A stretch of 64,000 nucleotides of DNA from the NCBI GenBank assembly GCA_900539695.1, contig UQDG01000010.1, forward strand, positions 1 through 64,000, given 5' to 3'. Made by a program: the position numbers and the translations under genes. Numbering within the stretch: position 1 is the first letter of the stretch; the number at the start of each line of letters is the position of its first letter. Origin of the DNA: an uncultured Oscillospiraceae bacterium (lineage in GTDB: Bacteria > Bacillota > Clostridia > Oscillospirales > Ruminococcaceae). The notes beneath the pieces were generated by a model. The model ran no database searches. It worked only from the letters and a program-made list of their open reading frames with translations, and had not been told where the DNA came from. Positions 24,327-34,603 of this stretch are shown here, piece after piece.

Positions 24327-24352
24327 CCTACTTTTCTTGAAAGAAAAGTAGG
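24327..24352. repeat. dispersed palindrome family, copy R1
   Basis: CCTACTTTTCTT and AAGAAAAGTAGG surround GA. The jag stop codon lies at its edge. Member of the family found at 29370, 29720, 34509, 37189, 37337, 45710 and 45809. Confidence 0.75.
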
Positions 24353-25468
24353 TTAAAACTCGATCTTGCCGAAGGCGAAATCGTCGCCGTCGTGGATGCG
24401 CTCCGTGGTCTTGGGGGCCATGGGCTGAGCATTGGGGTCGCGGGGACGATCCGCAAACTCACGGCCCGGCACATTGGAACGGGGGCCGCCGTAGGGGCGG
24501 CCGCCATCACGGCGGGGACCACGACCATCGCGATGCGGGCCGCCGATGCGGGGACCGCGGCCGCCGTCACGGCGGGGACCACGACCATCACGACGCGGGC
24601 CACGGCTGCCATCGCGGCGGGGACCACGGGTGTTGCGGGCGTTGTCACGATCCGGCAGGTTGGATGCGTTGGGATCGGTGGAGTAAATCACGATGTGGCG
24701 GGTAGTTCCTTCGCCCTTGCTCTCGCTGCGCACCCCCTCAATGTCCGCGATAGCGGTGTGGATGATGTGGCGCTCGTAGGGATTCATCGGCTCCATCTCG
24801 TAGTAGCAGCCGGTACGGATCACGCGGTCGGCAATGCGCTTTGCCAGGGCAGAAAGATCATCCTCGCGCTTGTTGCGGTAACCGCCCACATCCAGACCCA
24901 GCTTTACGTAGGGGCCTTCCATGCGGTTGATGACCAGGCTGGCCAGGTAGGACAGGCTCTCCATCGTCTCGCCGCGGCGGCCGATCAGGGCACCCATGTG
25001 CTCGCCGGTCACGCGCAGGATCGTGGCTTCGCCCTTCTTGACGGCGGTAAAGCTGAATTCCTCCACGCCCATCTGCTTAAAAATGGGGGTCAGGTAATCA
25101 ACAGCGGCCTGCAGGCGCGGGTCAGCAGCAATATCCAGGGGAACTTCCTCATCGGCAGAAGCGTCTTCCTCAACCGGGGCCTCGGCAGACTCTTCAGCGG
25201 CAGGCTCAACAGCCGGGGCAGCTTCCTCTGCGGGGGCGGCGAGAGCTTCGACAGGAGCGGGGGCATCCTCCACGGGCTTCACTTCCTCTACTTCCGGCTC
25301 CTCGACCTTTACCAGAACTTTTGCGGGGATGGTCTTGAACAGTTTACGGGCAGGGAATTCCAGCACTTCGTAGCTTACGTTGATGTCATCGCGGTCTACG
25401 CCCAGGGCCTCGCAGGCAGCCTGTACCGCGGCTTCTACGGTCTTGGCGCTCATTTCAATGCTGCGCAT
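24353..25468 (-). CDS. jag: Jag/KhpB RNA-binding protein with an RG-rich tail
   Basis: A 371-residue protein. Residues 6-50 are the Jag-N domain (VEAAVQAACEALGVDRDDIN). Residues 65-125 are an acidic Ala/Glu/Pro linker. A KH domain (ITGEHMGALIGRRGE-type loop, here VTGEHMGALIGRRGETMESL, near 175) and an R3H domain (MNPYERHIIHTAI, near 230) follow. Residues about 280-345 are a repeated GPRRDGR/GPRRDGG tail. KhpB usually stops soon after R3H at roughly 210-260 residues, so the tail is extra. It forms the KhpA/KhpB RNA-binding pair linked to cell elongation and division. Coupled to yidC upstream (18-base gap). Confidence 0.92.
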   Translation of the reverse strand: MRSIEMSAKTVEAAVQAACEALGVDRDDINVSYEVLEFPARKLFKTIPAKVLVKVEEPEVEEVKPVEDAPAPVEALAAPAEEAAPAVEPAAEESAEAPVEEDASADEEVPLDIAADPRLQAAVDYLTPIFKQMGVEEFSFTAVKKGEATILRVTGEHMGALIGRRGETMESLSYLASLVINRMEGPYVKLGLDVGGYRNKREDDLSALAKRIADRVIRTGCYYEMEPMNPYERHIIHTAIADIEGVRSESKGEGTTRHIVIYSTDPNASNLPDRDNARNTRGPRRDGSRGPRRDGRGPRRDGGRGPRIGGPHRDGRGPRRDGGRPYGGPRSNVPGREFADRPRDPNAQPMAPKTTERIHDGDDFAFGKIEF

Positions 25469-25486
25469 CTTTGTTGCCTCCTCTTA

Positions 25487-26512
25487 TTATTGTTCTTTAT
25501 TCAACGGGGTGGTCCGTTCATCCTTATGCAGTTCAGCTTCGCGCTTGCGTGCCAGCTCCAGGCGCAGCTTGTTGGCGTCTGCCAGGCTGACTTCTTTGGT
25601 AACGGTCTGGCCGTTTTCTTCCACGGTCACGCTGCGCTTCTTCTTTTTCTCGGCACGCTTGGCGGCCAGTTCTTCCTCATACTGCTTCTTGAACTTTTCG
25701 GGGCTGTAGATCTTATAGGTCACAAAGCTCTGGCCGATCTGCCAGATGTTGGAAACACTGTAGTAGAAGGAGAAGCCGATGGGGGCGTTAAAGCAGAAGG
25801 TAACGAACATCAGGTTGCAGACCAGCATCATGATTTTCATGCTGCCCTGCATCTGGGCGTCCATGCCGGAGAGCTTCTGGGTGATGAAGTAGCTCAGGAA
25901 CATGGTAACAGTAGCGATGGCCGGGAAGATGGCCAGCGGGGTCAGGGCAAAGCCGGCGATGTCGCAGATATCCAGGCCGAAGAAGGTGGTGTTGAAGTTG
26001 GCAATCTCGGCAACCGTGGCAGCCGGAATGATGGACGCATCAATGGATGCACCGTTGTGGATGGCCTGGATCAGGGCCGTCTGCATGGTGGAGGTGTTAG
26101 TGGTTACAAGGCCAATTGCCTCGCAGGCAGCCTTGATAGAAGCATTATCCACGCCGAAGATGTAATGGACAGGGTAATACACAACGCCCAGGAAGCCGAA
26201 CAGAACCAGGAAAGTCAGCAGCATGGGCAGGCAGCCGCCCATGGGGTTATAGCCATGCTCCTGCTGGAGCTTCATCAGCTCCTCCTGCTGTTTCTGAGGG
26301 TCGTTTTTGTATTTTTGCTGGATCTCGTTGATCAGGGGCTGGAACACCGACATCTTAGCCGTGGATTTCTGCTGGTGGATCGCCAGCGGGAAAAGCAGCA
26401 GCTTCATGATGATGGTGGCGACGACGATCGTCACTGCGTAGTTGCCGATGAAGCTGTACAGCACCTTCATCAGCGGGCCAATCAGGATGGCCAGGAAGTA
26501 CATAAAGTTCAT
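25487..26512 (-). CDS. yidC: membrane protein insertase YidC/OxaA (SpoIIIJ type)
   Basis: A 341-residue polytopic membrane protein that inserts proteins into the cytoplasmic membrane, alone or with SecYEG. The Oxa1 core has segments at FLAILIGPLMKVLYSFIG, AVTIVVATIIMKLLLFPLAI, CLPMLLTFLVLFGFLGVVYY, LTPLAIFPAIATVTMFLSYF and MLVCNLMFVTFCFNAPIGFS. The cytoplasmic loop after the second segment (KMSVFQPLINEIQQKYKNDP) and the basic C-tail (AAKRAEKKKKRS) are typical. Unlike lipoprotein-type paralogues, there is no lipobox. Operon order yidD-yidC-jag is conserved. Confidence 0.93.
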   Translation of the reverse strand: MNFMYFLAILIGPLMKVLYSFIGNYAVTIVVATIIMKLLLFPLAIHQQKSTAKMSVFQPLINEIQQKYKNDPQKQQEELMKLQQEHGYNPMGGCLPMLLTFLVLFGFLGVVYYPVHYIFGVDNASIKAACEAIGLVTTNTSTMQTALIQAIHNGASIDASIIPAATVAEIANFNTTFFGLDICDIAGFALTPLAIFPAIATVTMFLSYFITQKLSGMDAQMQGSMKIMMLVCNLMFVTFCFNAPIGFSFYYSVSNIWQIGQSFVTYKIYSPEKFKKQYEEELAAKRAEKKKKRSVTVEENGQTVTKEVSLADANKLRLELARKREAELHKDERTTPLNKEQ

Positions 26513-26597
26513 ACTCTATCCATTCTGCCCCGTCTGCGCCCGGGACCTTTTTATTTTTTATGTAGGTCTCTGCCACGCAGAGCAAAGACATGAGAGG

Positions 26598-26855
26598 CTA
26601 TTTGGAGCGGGTCAGATTCCGGTTGGGGTTCACCCATTTTCCTTTTTCCGGCACCGGGTCGTACCCGAATTTTGCCAACGGCTGGCACCTCAATAACCGC
26701 CAGACCGTTAAAAGTGTCCCCTTAAAAAAACCATGCACGGCCAGCGCCTGCATGGCATACTCGCTGCAGGTGGGCACAAAGCGGCAATGATGCCCCAGAT
26801 GCGGGCTGATGTACTTTTTGTACCCCTTCAGCAGGGCGATCAGCAGCCGGGTCAT
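26598..26855 (-). CDS. yidD: membrane protein insertion efficiency factor YidD
   Basis: An 85-residue basic protein with the diagnostic CRFVPTCSEYAMQALAVHG near residues 24-42 and LRCQPLAKFGYDPVP. It is thought to aid YidC-dependent insertion. The start overlaps the rnpA stop (ATGA). It ends in TAG, showing that TAG is a normal stop codon here. Confidence 0.93.
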   Translation of the reverse strand: MTRLLIALLKGYKKYISPHLGHHCRFVPTCSEYAMQALAVHGFFKGTLLTVWRLLRCQPLAKFGYDPVPEKGKWVNPNRNLTRSK

Positions 26856-27211
26856 TGCGGGGGCGTCTGGGGAGCAGCCAGGTCCGGCAGACCGGCTTTT
26901 GCAAAGAGTTTACCCAGTGTTCTGCTCAGCTGGGTACTCTTGAGCTTCGGCGTCTGGCCGCGCGCTACCAGTATTATATCATATCCGCCGATATTTTGCG
27001 AGAGGTGTTCGCAAAGTGCTGCCCGCATTACGCGGCGGGCACGGTTGCGCTGTACAGCGTGACCTACTTTCTTGGTAGCCGTCAGGCCGATGCGGGTATA
27101 GCCCAGTCGGTTTTTTGCCACATACAGCACCACATGGGGGTGCACGTAGCTTTTGCCGCGGCTGTATACCCGATTGAAATGCCAGTTTTTATTTAAAGTG
27201 CGATAACGCAT
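26852..27211 (-). CDS. rnpA: ribonuclease P protein component
   Basis: A 119-residue basic protein that helps RNase P RNA bind pre-tRNA. YRTLNKNWHFNRVYSRGKSY opens the protein, and KKVGHAVQRNRARRVMRAAL near 54-73 is the RNR signature that contacts RNA. The start at 27211 follows AAAGGA; the upstream in-frame ATG (27259) lies inside the attenuator hairpin. It is the second gene of the rpmH operon. Confidence 0.94.
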   Translation of the reverse strand: MRYRTLNKNWHFNRVYSRGKSYVHPHVVLYVAKNRLGYTRIGLTATKKVGHAVQRNRARRVMRAALCEHLSQNIGGYDIILVARGQTPKLKSTQLSRTLGKLFAKAGLPDLAAPQTPPQ

Positions 27212-27229
27212 GGTAAAAATCCTTTTTTG

Positions 27230-27264
27230 AAAAAAGGGCTGCTGATATTCCATCAGCAACCCTT
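27230..27264 (-). terminator. attenuator between rpmH and rnpA
   Basis: On the minus strand GGGTTGCTGAT pairs with ATCAGCAGCCC and is followed by six T. It stands between the two genes, so it would lower rnpA-yidD-yidC-jag expression relative to L34, as needed for their different protein levels. Confidence 0.75.
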
Positions 27265-27286
27265 TACTTCATTGTTATACCAAAGA

Positions 27287-27421
27287 TCAGACAGTCAGGC
27301 TCTTGCGACCCTTAGCACGGCGGCGAGCAATGACCTTGCGGCCGTTCTTGGTAGCCATGCGGTTCAGGAAACCGTGGACGCGGCTGCGCTGACGCTTCTT
27401 GGGCTGGAAAGTACGCTTCAT
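27287..27421 (-). CDS. rpmH: 50S ribosomal protein L34
   Basis: A 44-residue very basic protein, [18 protein letters not shown] at the start and [12 protein letters not shown] at the end, an exact family pattern. GGAGG lies eight bases before the ATG. It is the first gene of the minus-strand operon and is driven by the promoter at 27503-27532. Divergent dnaA and rpmH frame the first half of the origin region. Confidence 0.97.
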   Translation of the reverse strand: MKRTFQPKKRQRSRVHGFLNRMATKNGRKVIARRRAKGRKSLTV

Positions 27422-27502
27422 TTTTCATTCCTCCTGTTGAAATTCCCAGTATGGGGCTAGTCCAGGCTATTGCCCTACACTGGGGCAGCCTTGCAGACTT
27501 AG

Positions 27503-27532
27503 ATTATACGCGATGTATATAGGTTTTGTCAA
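27503..27532 (-). promoter_or_regulatory. promoter of the rpmH operon
   Basis: Minus strand TTGACA (27532-27527), 18-base spacer, TATAAT (27508-27503). Both hexamers are perfect consensus, as expected for a ribosomal protein operon. Confidence 0.85.
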
Positions 27533-27780
27533 TACTTTTCGGGATATTTTTTCGCAGAAACGCTAAGTTATTGCGGATTTTTTGTTGGTCTACAAGATGT
27601 AGTGTACAGCCGGTTTTTGCCCACATAGTCACACGCCGGTCCTGCTTCTCTTGTCTGCGCGTGATTTTTATTTTAAGGGCGGCCGTGCAATTTTCCACCA
27701 TGGTTTTTCCACTATCTGTTGAAAACTCGGTTCAGAGCTTGGACTTTTTAAAAAATTTCTACCTTTATATAAAGGGACTG

Positions 27781-27809
27781 TTGTTTTGGGTGCTGTTTTG
27801 TGGTATACT
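27781..27809 (+). promoter_or_regulatory. promoter of dnaA
   Basis: TTGTTT, a 17-base spacer and TATACT, 68 bases before the dnaA start codon. Confidence 0.6.
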
Positions 27810-27877
27810 GTATGTGGTATTTTTGCGCCCTGTTGAAAGGGGCGATTTTTAACAGGAAGTGGGGAGTATCGAGATCC

Positions 27878-29200
27878 ATGGATTCCATCAACGACGTATT
27901 GAACGCGGCCAAGCAGTATTGCCGTGAACATACTTCCGAGGCGACCTATCAATATTATATCAGCGACATCAAGGCGGTCAGCTTTGAAAATTCCAACACT
28001 ATCACGCTGGAGATCCGCAATGCGTTTATTTTAAGCATTGTGTCGGACCGCTATGCAACTACGTTGAAGGATGCCTTCAAATCGGTACTTGGCTTTGATG
28101 TTGACCTGAAATTCGTTACCCCGAAAGAGGGCGGCGACGAGGAAGGAAAAGAGAAGAAACCCAAGCTGGACGAAAAATCCCTGCCCAGCGGCCGGTATGA
28201 TTTCACCTTCGAAAACTTCATCAAGGGTCCATCGAACCAGTTTGCCTATGCGGCGGCGCAGGCGGTTGCGGCCAACCCGTCCGGCGCGTACAACCCGCTG
28301 TTCATCTACGGGCCATCCGGCCTGGGCAAGACCCACTTGCTGAACGCGATCCAGGTGGAGATTAAAAAGAATCACCCGGATTTCAACATTGTGTATGTGG
28401 ACTGTGAAATGTTCACCAATGAGATCATCACCGCCGTCAAGACGGCCACTACGGAACAGTTCCGGGACAAGTACCGCAAGGCGGACGTACTGCTGATCGA
28501 CGATATCCAGTTCCTGGCCGGCAAGGAAAGTACGCAGGAAGAGTTTTTCCACACTTTCAACACCCTGCACAACGACGGTCGTCAGATCGTTATCGCGTCC
28601 GATCGCCCGGCAAAGGAGATCAAGAGCCTGGAGGAGCGTCTGCGCACCCGGTTCGAGTGGGGCTTGACAGCCGACATCCAGCCGCCGGATTTTGAGACCC
28701 GCGTTGCCATTGTCAAGCGCAAGGCGGAACTTCTCAACCTGGACCTGCCCAACGATGTTGCGGAGTACATCGCCAACCATTTGAAGCAGAACATCCGCCA
28801 GCTGGAAGGCGCCGTGAAAAAACTGAATGCTTATTACATGCTGGAAGGCATTGCTCCCTGTATCGGTGTGACGACCACAGCCATCAAGGATACCCTGAAT
28901 GACAGCCAGCCGATCCCGGTCACGATCGAAAAGATCCTGAATGAGGTCGCCCGCACTTACAATGTACTGCCTGCGGATATCCGCGGGAAAAAGCGCAACG
29001 CAAATGTGAGCGCCGCACGGCAGATGACCATGTATATTATCCGCGAAGTTACCGGCATGAGCATGGAAGCTATCGGCCAGGAATTCCAGCGCGATCATTC
29101 CACCGTTGTGTATTCTATTAAAACGATGGAGGAAAATATCTCCCGCGACCAGCACCTGAAAGAAATGTGCAGCGACATCATGAAAAACGTGCGTACCTGA
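27878..29200 (+). CDS. dnaA: chromosomal replication initiator DnaA
   Basis: A 440-residue AAA+ initiator. It has domain I (residues 1-85), a lysine/glutamate-rich linker, Walker A GPSGLGKTHLL near 148, Walker B VLLIDDIQFLAGK near 208, and the C-terminal DnaA-box-binding helix-turn-helix with the signature MSMEAIGQEFQRDHSTVVYS. The ATG at 27878 is chosen over an upstream in-frame ATG (27800), which would overlap the promoter. It unwinds oriC, taken to be the following intergenic region. Confidence 0.97.
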   Translation: MDSINDVLNAAKQYCREHTSEATYQYYISDIKAVSFENSNTITLEIRNAFILSIVSDRYATTLKDAFKSVLGFDVDLKFVTPKEGGDEEGKEKKPKLDEKSLPSGRYDFTFENFIKGPSNQFAYAAAQAVAANPSGAYNPLFIYGPSGLGKTHLLNAIQVEIKKNHPDFNIVYVDCEMFTNEIITAVKTATTEQFRDKYRKADVLLIDDIQFLAGKESTQEEFFHTFNTLHNDGRQIVIASDRPAKEIKSLEERLRTRFEWGLTADIQPPDFETRVAIVKRKAELLNLDLPNDVAEYIANHLKQNIRQLEGAVKKLNAYYMLEGIAPCIGVTTTAIKDTLNDSQPIPVTIEKILNEVARTYNVLPADIRGKKRNANVSAARQMTMYIIREVTGMSMEAIGQEFQRDHSTVVYSIKTMEENISRDQHLKEMCSDIMKNVRT

Positions 29201-29369
29201 TTTTACGGGAGTTTCTGTTACTTTCTTAAAAAAAGTTACCAAAGAACTTTTAATATATTATCACCGTTAAGTGGATATATTTTTTTTCCTCACATTATCC
29301 CCAGTTCACGTGGGCTGCAAGTTATACTCTGCATCCTCTTAGTTTCAGATCGATATTAGAGTTTCTTTG

Positions 29370-29393
29370 GTTCTTTCTTTGCAAAGAAAGAAC
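29370..29393. repeat. dispersed palindrome family, copy R3 (in oriC)
   Basis: GTTCTTTCTTTGCAAAGAAAGAAC, a perfect 24-base palindrome preceded by AGAGTTTCTTTG. A degenerate copy (GTTACTTTCTTAAAAAAAGTTACC) is also visible at 29217-29240, which is counted as R2. Confidence 0.75.
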
Positions 29394-29719
29394 GACAAAT
29401 CTTTCCACAAAGTTTTTAGTTATTAACAACGGGTTTTCCAAGAGTCGTGTGGAAAAGTTGAGTTTTCCCAGTTTTCCACAAAAGATTTCACGGCGAAATC
29501 TGGAAAATCCAACGCTTATTTTCCGCGCAGTGATAATAAACGCGCCATTTTTCCACAGTTTTCACACCCCCTACTACTACTACGATAAAAGATTCTAGTT
29601 TATTCTCTACTTTTGCAAACTGAACGGCAAAATTGCAAACAAACTGCCGATCCTTTTGTGGAAAAATGTAACTAAATCAAAAATTTCCCTCTCAAGAGGA
29701 CTCATTTAAAGTTTCTTTG

Positions 29720-29745
29720 CTTACTTTCTTTTCAAAGAAAGTAAG
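29720..29745. repeat. dispersed palindrome family, copy R4 (before dnaN)
   Basis: CTTACTTTCTTT and AAAGAAAGTAAG around TC, preceded by AAAGTTTCTTTG. It ends 16 bases before the dnaN start and overlaps the region of its ribosome-binding site, so an RNA hairpin here could affect dnaN translation. Confidence 0.75.
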
Positions 29746-29761
29746 TAGAAAGGAATCAATT

Positions 29762-30871
29762 ATGAAATTTGAATGCGAAAAATCCATGCTCGCCTCCGCC
29801 ATTGAGGGTGTCAGCCGCGCCATCACCAACCGCGCCGCCATCCCCGTGCTGGAAGGCATCTATATGAAAGCCGAAGGATTTAATTTGACTTTGACTGGTT
29901 ACGATATGGAGATGGGCATCACCACCACCATTGAGTGCAATGTGCTGGTTCCCGGCGAGACCGTACTGGATGCCAAGCTGCTGGGATCAATGGTCAGCCG
30001 CATGCCCGCTGGCAATGTCCGCATTGAGCTGAACGACGAAGGTCAGGCAAAAATCAGCGGTGGTGTGGCAGAATTTGAAATTCCTGCCCTGAACGCCAGC
30101 GACTACCCCAGCCTGCCCGTGACCGGCGCCGATAATACCATGACAATGAAATGTGGCGTCATCCGCGAAATGATCGAAAAGACCATTTATGCCGTCAGCC
30201 AGGACGACAAAAAGCCAGCCCACACCGGCGAACTGTTCGTCATTGAGCCGGGCAGCCTGACGGTCGTGGCTCTGGACGGCTACCGACTCGCCATTATCCA
30301 GCGCGACGTCGAGTGCACCCGCGACATCCGCATCATCATCCCCAGCAAAACGCTGCAGGAACTGCTCAAGATCATGGGCGGCGCCGACGAGGACGTGAAG
30401 ATCGATGCCAACCGCCGTTATGTCGTGTTCACCACCAACGGCTACACCATCATGAGCCGCCTGATCGAGGGCGACTTCCTGAACTACGAGAGCGTTATCC
30501 CGAAGGATAAGAAAACACGTATCACCGTTGATTGCAAGACCTTTATCGATACGATTGAGCGCGCTTCGCTGATCATCACCGAGCGGCTGAAGAATCCGCT
30601 GCGCATCAGTTTTACCGAGAATAAGATCACCGTGCGCTGCCAGACCCCGCTGGGCAAGGTCGTGGACGAGTTTGCCCCCGTGGAGATGACCGGCGACCCC
30701 GTGGAGATCGGTTTCAATAACCGCTACCTGCTGGACGCCCTGCGCTACTCCAAGTGCGAGAAGATGGTACTGGAGATCAACGGACCCTTGAGTCCCGTCA
30801 AGATTTTGCCGGAAAACGGCAAGGACTTCATCTACCTGGTCCTGCCGGTTCGCTTTAAGAATGAAGGCTAA
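29762..30871 (+). CDS. dnaN: DNA polymerase III beta subunit (sliding clamp)
   Basis: A 369-residue three-domain ring protein that tethers the replicative polymerase. Recognisable are MKFECEKSMLASAIEGVSRA at the start, NRAAIPVLEGIYMKA, and the C-terminal end YLVLPVRFKNE, which closes the hydrophobic partner-binding pocket. The start at 29762 has AGAAAGGA upstream; an upstream in-frame ATG at 29717 runs through the palindrome. Operon with the S4 gene, recF and remB. Confidence 0.96.
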   Translation: MKFECEKSMLASAIEGVSRAITNRAAIPVLEGIYMKAEGFNLTLTGYDMEMGITTTIECNVLVPGETVLDAKLLGSMVSRMPAGNVRIELNDEGQAKISGGVAEFEIPALNASDYPSLPVTGADNTMTMKCGVIREMIEKTIYAVSQDDKKPAHTGELFVIEPGSLTVVALDGYRLAIIQRDVECTRDIRIIIPSKTLQELLKIMGGADEDVKIDANRRYVVFTTNGYTIMSRLIEGDFLNYESVIPKDKKTRITVDCKTFIDTIERASLIITERLKNPLRISFTENKITVRCQTPLGKVVDEFAPVEMTGDPVEIGFNNRYLLDALRYSKCEKMVLEINGPLSPVKILPENGKDFIYLVLPVRFKNEG

Positions 30872-30874
30872 CGT

Positions 30875-31090
30875 ATGGAAAAAATTCGTATCAACACGGA
30901 GTTTATCAAGCTGGATGCCCTGCTGAAATTTGCAGGCCTGTGCGAGACCGGCGGCGAAGCCAAGGAGCTGATCCAGGGCGGCGCGGTCAAGGTCAATGGC
31001 GAGGTCTGCACGATGCGCGGCAAAAAGTGTCGCGCCGGTGACACGGTGGAGCTGGAAGGCCAGACCGTGCAGGTCGCGGAGGGCGCGTAA
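30875..31090 (+). CDS. yaaA: S4-domain RNA-binding protein (YaaA/RlbA type)
   Basis: A 71-residue protein consisting of one S4 domain: [20 protein letters not shown], then [20 protein letters not shown]. The LDALLKFAG and GGAVKVNGE blocks are the S4 RNA-binding helices and strand. It is always between dnaN and recF in Firmicutes, where it has been linked to ribosome assembly. It begins four bases after dnaN and its stop overlaps the recF start (TAATG). Confidence 0.9.
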   Translation: MEKIRINTEFIKLDALLKFAGLCETGGEAKELIQGGAVKVNGEVCTMRGKKCRAGDTVELEGQTVQVAEGA

Positions 31091-32181
31091 TGCGCCTGAA
31101 CCACCTGACCCTGACCGACCACCGCAATATCAAATACGCCGAGCTGACACCTGACCCTCACCTTACGGTTTTGTGCGGCCCCAACGGCCAGGGCAAGACC
31201 AATTTGCTGGAGGCCGTCTGGCTGCTGACCGGCGGCAAAAGCTTCCGCGGGTCCAAGGATGCCGAGCTCATCCGCCGCGGGTGCGACTTTTCGGTGATCG
31301 AGGGTGCGTTCGAGACCGAGGATTGCGCCAAAACTATCCGTTTAACGGTGGGCAGTAAAGGCAGCCAACGGCCGGGCCGCACCGCGAAACTGAACGGTGT
31401 GGACCAAGGCCGCGCGGCTGCCTTGGCCGGGAACTTCCAGGCCGTTGTGTTTGAGCCGGACCTGCTCAGTTTGGTCAAAGGCGGACCGGAAGGCCGGCGG
31501 CGGTTTCTGGATTCGGCGCTGTGCCAGGTGTACCGGCCCTATCTGGTGGCGCTGCGGCGCTACACAAGGCTTGTGGCGCAGAAAAACGCGCTGCTGAAAA
31601 GCTACGAAATAACGCCCAATGCCGCGCTGCTGCTGGATGCTTATAATGAGCAGCTTGCCCAGTACGGTGGGCAGATCATGGAGCACCGCCGCAAATTTAT
31701 TGCGGAGCTGGCCCCCATTGCCGCCAAGAATTACAGCGAGATCTCCCACGATGCCGAAGTGCTGCAGCTGAATTACCAGTTGTGTGCCAATAACACCACT
31801 GCAGACGCGCTGGCGAAAAAATTGGAATCGGTCAAAAATGCCGAGCTGCGCGCCGGGTTCTGTTTGGCGGGACCACACCGCGAAGATCTGGAAATCAAAC
31901 TGGATGACCAGCCTGCCCGCGTGTTTGGCAGCCAGGGCCAGCAGCGCAGCTGCGTATTGGCCATGAAACTGGCCGAGGCCAGCGTGGTCGGCAGCCTTTT
32001 TGGCGAACACCCGGTGCTGCTGCTGGACGATGTGCTCAGCGAGCTGGACGATGAACGCCAGACCTACCTGCTGACCCGTATGGGCGAGCACCAGACCATC
32101 GTGACCACCTGCGATACTGCCGCATTTGCACGTACCAATGGTAAAATCGTGATGGTGAAAGCAGGCACCGTGACCGAATAA
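31090..32181 (+). CDS. recF: DNA replication and repair protein RecF
   Basis: A 363-residue SMC-like ATPase that loads RecA at gaps with RecO and RecR. Walker A GPNGQGKTNLLEAVW is near residue 31. The signature motif FGSQGQQRSCVLAMKLAEA is near 279, and Walker B PVLLLDDVLSELDDERQ near 309. It overlaps the S4 gene by one base and belongs to the dnaN operon. Confidence 0.96.
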   Translation: MRLNHLTLTDHRNIKYAELTPDPHLTVLCGPNGQGKTNLLEAVWLLTGGKSFRGSKDAELIRRGCDFSVIEGAFETEDCAKTIRLTVGSKGSQRPGRTAKLNGVDQGRAAALAGNFQAVVFEPDLLSLVKGGPEGRRRFLDSALCQVYRPYLVALRRYTRLVAQKNALLKSYEITPNAALLLDAYNEQLAQYGGQIMEHRRKFIAELAPIAAKNYSEISHDAEVLQLNYQLCANNTTADALAKKLESVKNAELRAGFCLAGPHREDLEIKLDDQPARVFGSQGQQRSCVLAMKLAEASVVGSLFGEHPVLLLDDVLSELDDERQTYLLTRMGEHQTIVTTCDTAAFARTNGKIVMVKAGTVTE

Positions 32182-32195
32182 AAGGGGAGCAGGGC

Positions 32196-32459
32196 ATGTA
32201 TTTCCATGCAGGGCAGGACTTTGTTTTGAATACCCGGGATGTCATCGGTGTGTTCGATCTGGACACAGCCGGGGCCTCCTGCCGGACAGAAGAATATTTC
32301 AGAAGTGCCGAGGATAACGGTGCCGTGGTGGATCTGTGTGCCCCAGGCAGCCTGCCAAAAAGCTTCCTCGTCACCGATTTCCCCGATGAGACCATCTACA
32401 TCAGCCAGCTTTCGCCCGTAGCCTTAAAAAAGCGGGCAGAAAAGGCCGAATTAAAATAA
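32196..32459 (+). CDS. remB: RemB-like regulator (DUF370)
   Basis: An 87-residue protein of the YaaB/RemB family. Family traits are the N-terminal block MYFHAGQDFVLNTRDVIGVF and the C-terminal FLVTDFPDETIYISQLSP. RemA of this superfamily is a ring-shaped DNA-binding activator of matrix genes in Bacillus; RemB is its recF-gyrB-linked paralogue with less certain function. Starts 14 bases after recF, behind AGGGGAG. Confidence 0.85.
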   Translation: MYFHAGQDFVLNTRDVIGVFDLDTAGASCRTEEYFRSAEDNGAVVDLCAPGSLPKSFLVTDFPDETIYISQLSPVALKKRAEKAELK

Positions 32460-34508
<2,049 letters not shown>

Positions 34509-34534
34509 CCTACTTTCTTTGAAAAGAAAGTAGG
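34509..34534. repeat. dispersed palindrome family, copy R5 (gyrB-gyrA gap)
   Basis: CCTACTTTCTTT and AAAGAAAGTAGG around GA, starting directly at the gyrB stop. No T-run follows, so it is not a strong terminator. Confidence 0.75.
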
Positions 34535-34603
34535 CAAGAAAATTTTAATTTTCCCGCCGTAAAGTGGTTCTAGAGAGATAGATTAGATATTTAAGGTGAT
34601 AGA

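Larger units (their letters stand above)
27422..27877. other. rpmH-dnaA intergenic region, first half of the origin
   Basis: 456 bases without a gene. It holds the divergent promoters for rpmH (27503-27532) and dnaA (27781-27809), and weak DnaA-box-like sequences near 27688 (ATTTTCCACC) and 27703 (TTTTTCCACT), plus an AT-rich run near 27745-27780. In Bacillus the matching interval is part of a two-part oriC; that it does so here is an inference. Confidence 0.5.
29201..29761. other. oriC: putative oriC between dnaA and dnaN
   Basis: 561 bases with no gene, AT-rich in its right half. DnaA-box-like nine-mers are at 29295-29303 (TTATCCCCA), 29401-29409 (CTTTCCACA), 29448-29456 (TGTGGAAAA, reverse), 29472-29480 and 29549-29557 (both TTTTCCACA) and 29657-29665 (TGTGGAAAA, reverse). 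The prevailing box is TTTTCCACA rather than TTATCCACA. Two perfect palindromes of the dispersed family (29370, 29720) flank the cluster. AT-rich stretches near 29580-29620 could be the unwinding element. Assignment rests on synteny and box density. Confidence 0.78.

Noticed and set aside
24392..26593. 733-codon open frame on the plus strand
   Set aside because: Antisense to jag and yidC, both clearly real; the composition is shadow-like and there is no domain.
29306..29314. TTCACGTGG near oriC and TTCACGTGA at 37313 as further parS sites
   Set aside because: Only the central eight or nine bases match; the outer TGTT/AACA arms are missing.
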